NCBI GenBank assembly: GCA_021793175.1
Contig: JAJYTH010000011.1
Location: 1-51,954 of the forward strand
From: Actinomycetes bacterium
GTDB taxonomy: Bacteria > Actinomycetota > Actinomycetes > Mycobacteriales > Pseudonocardiaceae
DNA length: 51,954 nucleotides
Direction: 5' to 3'
In this document: in pieces, positions 50,402 to 51,954 of the stretch
Layout: each line of letters opens with the position of its first letter
Numbering within the stretch: position 1 is the stretch's first letter
Translations under genes and position numbers: made by a program
The notes under the pieces: model-generated
What the model was told of the DNA's origin: nothing
The model's database searches: none
The model's input: only the letters and a program-made list of their open reading frames with translations

Positions 50402-50438
50402 TGACCATCTCGCCCGCGCCGTGGAAGAAAGATGGTCA
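50402..50438. promoter_or_regulatory. Inverted repeat upstream of ferric-reductase-like gene
   Basis: TGACCATC (50402-50409) and GATGGTCA (50431-50438) are perfect 8-base arms 21 bases apart, about 50 bases before the start. It could be an operator for a dimeric regulator or an mRNA hairpin. Confidence 0.4.
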
Positions 50439-50486
50439 GGTGTATCGATTCACCGGCGTGCCGGTTTCCTGGACCGGAGGTGCGAG

Positions 50487-51530
50487 GTGGGTGCTCGGCG
50501 GAACACGCGTCGCCGTGGAGGTGTGGACCTTCCCGCCTTACGAGCGGACTTGCGTGCCGCGGTGCCGGACGCGACCGCCGCCCTGGTCGTCACCGTCGCG
50601 ATCTTCGTCTGGCTCTACGCGCGAGTACGCTCCGGCTCGTCGCCGAGCGTCACGGTGATGCCGTTCATGGCCGAGGCCGACACCTATGTCATGTACTGGT
50701 TATGCCAGGCATTCGGTTGGTCGGCCCTGCTGTGGGCGTGGGTCACGACCATGCTCGGCTTGCTGCGCTCCGGCCACACTCCACGCTGGTTCCCGGTGCC
50801 ACCCAGGCGTCTGGAACGGTGGCACAGGACCACGAGTCTGACCACGGTCGCGCTGATGTTCCTGCACGCCGCGCTGTTCTTCGCCGAGCTGGTACGGGAG
50901 AACGAGGACGACCAGGCATGGGCGGGCCGACTGTGGAGCGCTTTCGTCGACACCTTCGTCCCCGGTGGGTACGACTCAGGCACCGGCAAGGTCGCTATCC
51001 TGATCGGCCTGTTGGCCTTCTATCTCGCGATTCCGCTCGGACTCGCCTACTACCTCCGGACGAGACTAGGTGCACGGTCATGGCGTGCGCTGCACCGATT
51101 CGTGTTGGCGGTGTACGTGATGAGCGCGTGGCACACCCTGCTGTACGGAACGAACGTGTGGTTCGACGGGTGGCCGAGGACCACGTTGTGGCTGCTGCAA
51201 TTACCGCCTGCACTGCTGCTTTTGACACGGCTCATCGTTCCCGCGCGCCCGAGCGAACGTGGTGGCGCGTTGCGCGGACGTCCGATGGCGTTGATCCTGC
51301 GCATCGTGGCGCTGACGGCGGTGGCCGCCACGATCGCCACGATCATCGTGGTGGTGGTCAGCGGACGAGACGGGGGCCGGACTCCCGGGGTGGGCGGAGC
51401 GGGTCTCAACGTGACACCGGGCATGGTCTGGGCCGGATTCGCCGTCTTCGTCGTGATCCTGGCCGTGGCGGTGGGCCTTTCCCGACGAGGAGAACCGGTG
51501 AGGACGGTTGAACGGGCTGTCCCCCGTTAG
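50487..51530 (+). CDS. Ferric-reductase-like transmembrane protein
   Basis: 347 residues. Six to seven helices with paired histidines (WHRTTSLTTVALMFLH and LHRFVLAVYVMSAWH) at the spacing used for two b-type hemes in the ferric reductase/NOX membrane domain. No FAD- or NAD-binding domain follows; the last two helices end the protein, so electrons must come from another protein. GTG 50487 has GGAGG six bases upstream; a start at 50421 lacks an SD. Confidence 0.82.
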   Translation: MGARRNTRRRGGVDLPALRADLRAAVPDATAALVVTVAIFVWLYARVRSGSSPSVTVMPFMAEADTYVMYWLCQAFGWSALLWAWVTTMLGLLRSGHTPRWFPVPPRRLERWHRTTSLTTVALMFLHAALFFAELVRENEDDQAWAGRLWSAFVDTFVPGGYDSGTGKVAILIGLLAFYLAIPLGLAYYLRTRLGARSWRALHRFVLAVYVMSAWHTLLYGTNVWFDGWPRTTLWLLQLPPALLLLTRLIVPARPSERGGALRGRPMALILRIVALTAVAATIATIIVVVVSGRDGGRTPGVGGAGLNVTPGMVWAGFAVFVVILAVAVGLSRRGEPVRTVERAVPR

Positions 51531-51557
51531 GCCGAATTCAGCAAAGACCGATTCGGC
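51531..51557 (+). terminator. Hairpin after the ferric-reductase-like gene
   Basis: GCCGAAT and ATTCGGC form a perfect 7-bp stem with a 13-base loop just after the stop. No T tract. Confidence 0.4.
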
Positions 51558-51752
51558 GCTCGCGTGGAGTTCCATTGTGGGGTGGGGTTTTCCGATATCC
51601 AACTTCTGCTGATCTCCACCCGTTCGGTCGCTGGCTGATCGTGATCTCGCCTGGGATTCTTGTCAACGGAAGATCATGTTCCAGCGATGACCGAGGTACT
51701 TCGACCGGTGTGGCGATCGATTAAGGCCTAGTTCGTCGGGAGGCTGACGCCC

Positions 51753-51954
51753 GTGTCGGCTGCGCAAAGAACACCACTCCTCGCGGTCAAAAGCAAAGAA
51801 GGCGAACTGCAAGCCCTTCTCAACACCACTGAGGTGAACGACCGTGTGCAAGTCATGGTCGAATTACTCGACAGCGTGAGTTCGGACGGGTCGGTTATCA
51901 AGAAGGTCGTCAACTTCTGTGTCGCATCCGCTTCGCGAGGTCGCCCAGTCTGGG
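51753..51954 (+). CDS. Beta-family protein, N-terminal fragment (cut by window edge)
   Basis: 67 codons to the window end with no stop. GTG 51753 has GGGAGG 9 bases upstream. The start PLLAVKSKEGELQALLNTTEVNDRVQVMVELLDSV resembles the N-terminus of Beta-family proteins (named after a phage T4 protein), which open with a Lys-x-Lys-x-GE segment. Such genes often occur in accessory or phage-defence regions, so the sequence beyond this edge may be accessory DNA. The family call is from memory of the pattern and needs a search. Confidence 0.5.
   Translation, partial: MSAAQRTPLLAVKSKEGELQALLNTTEVNDRVQVMVELLDSVSSDGSVIKKVVNFCVASASRGRPVW

Overview
The window is GC-rich with a strong G/C third-position bias. 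It uses many GTG and some TTG starts with purine-rich Shine-Dalgarno (SD) sequences, and also contains several likely leaderless genes. It encodes an Lsr2-type nucleoid protein, a stand-alone MsiK/UgpC-type sugar ATPase, a Tat-secreted enzyme and a Ser/Thr kinase. This points to a chromosomal segment of an actinomycete, probably Pseudonocardiaceae (Saccharomonospora or Amycolatopsis-like). The genus is an inference.

Layout. 1-1019: end of an SDR gene plus a TetR regulator. 1484-3936: CstA/YbdD pyruvate-type uptake pair. 4027-6875: DapA-superfamily aldolase divergent from an APC amino-acid permease. 7110-16722: carbohydrate cluster with a Tat-exported GH109-type enzyme, an ABC importer without its own ATPase, a ROK kinase, a SIS isomerase/deaminase, a PfkB-type kinase, a class II aldolase and a DeoR regulator. 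Together these resemble the Aga (N-acetylgalactosamine to tagatose-1,6-bisphosphate) pathway. 16849-25661: acyl-CoA catabolic cluster with two TetR regulators, three SDRs, three acyl-CoA dehydrogenases, an APH-type kinase and a MaoC hydratase, bracketed by repeated palindromic operators. 25980-34906: mixed genes (J-domain/NERD fusion, membrane protein, Ser/Thr kinase, phosphoesterase/BON/nucleotidyltransferase group, DUF2795, aldehyde dehydrogenase, PEBP). 35002-39323: complete bacterial selenocysteine machinery, selD, tRNA-Sec, selA, selB. 39507-42697: thioredoxin, PASTA, zinc-ribbon, NUDIX and lipase genes. 42847-45280: MsiK-type ATPase divergent from a ROK repressor. 45333-51530: AHSA1, HIT, Lsr2, PLP enzyme, M20 peptidase, tRNA-Leu(GAG), ferric-reductase-like membrane protein. 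51753-end: start of a Beta-family protein cut by the window edge.

The clearest system-level signals are as follows. (i) The GalNAc-like cluster has an 11-bp-arm operator next to a consensus -35 box, and helically phased GTTTC repeats in the pfkB/deoR divergent region. (ii) The acyl-CoA cluster has three copies of TNAGCGNNYGCTTA and a separate 16-bp palindrome, giving a two-regulator design. Its split APH kinase plus ACAD11-like dehydrogenase suggests catabolism of 4-hydroxyacyl-CoA. (iii) The Sec machinery carries a partial copy of the tRNA-Sec 5' region at the selA ribosome-binding site, and there is no recognisable selenoprotein gene in the window. No CRISPR array, insertion sequence, prophage or rRNA was seen.
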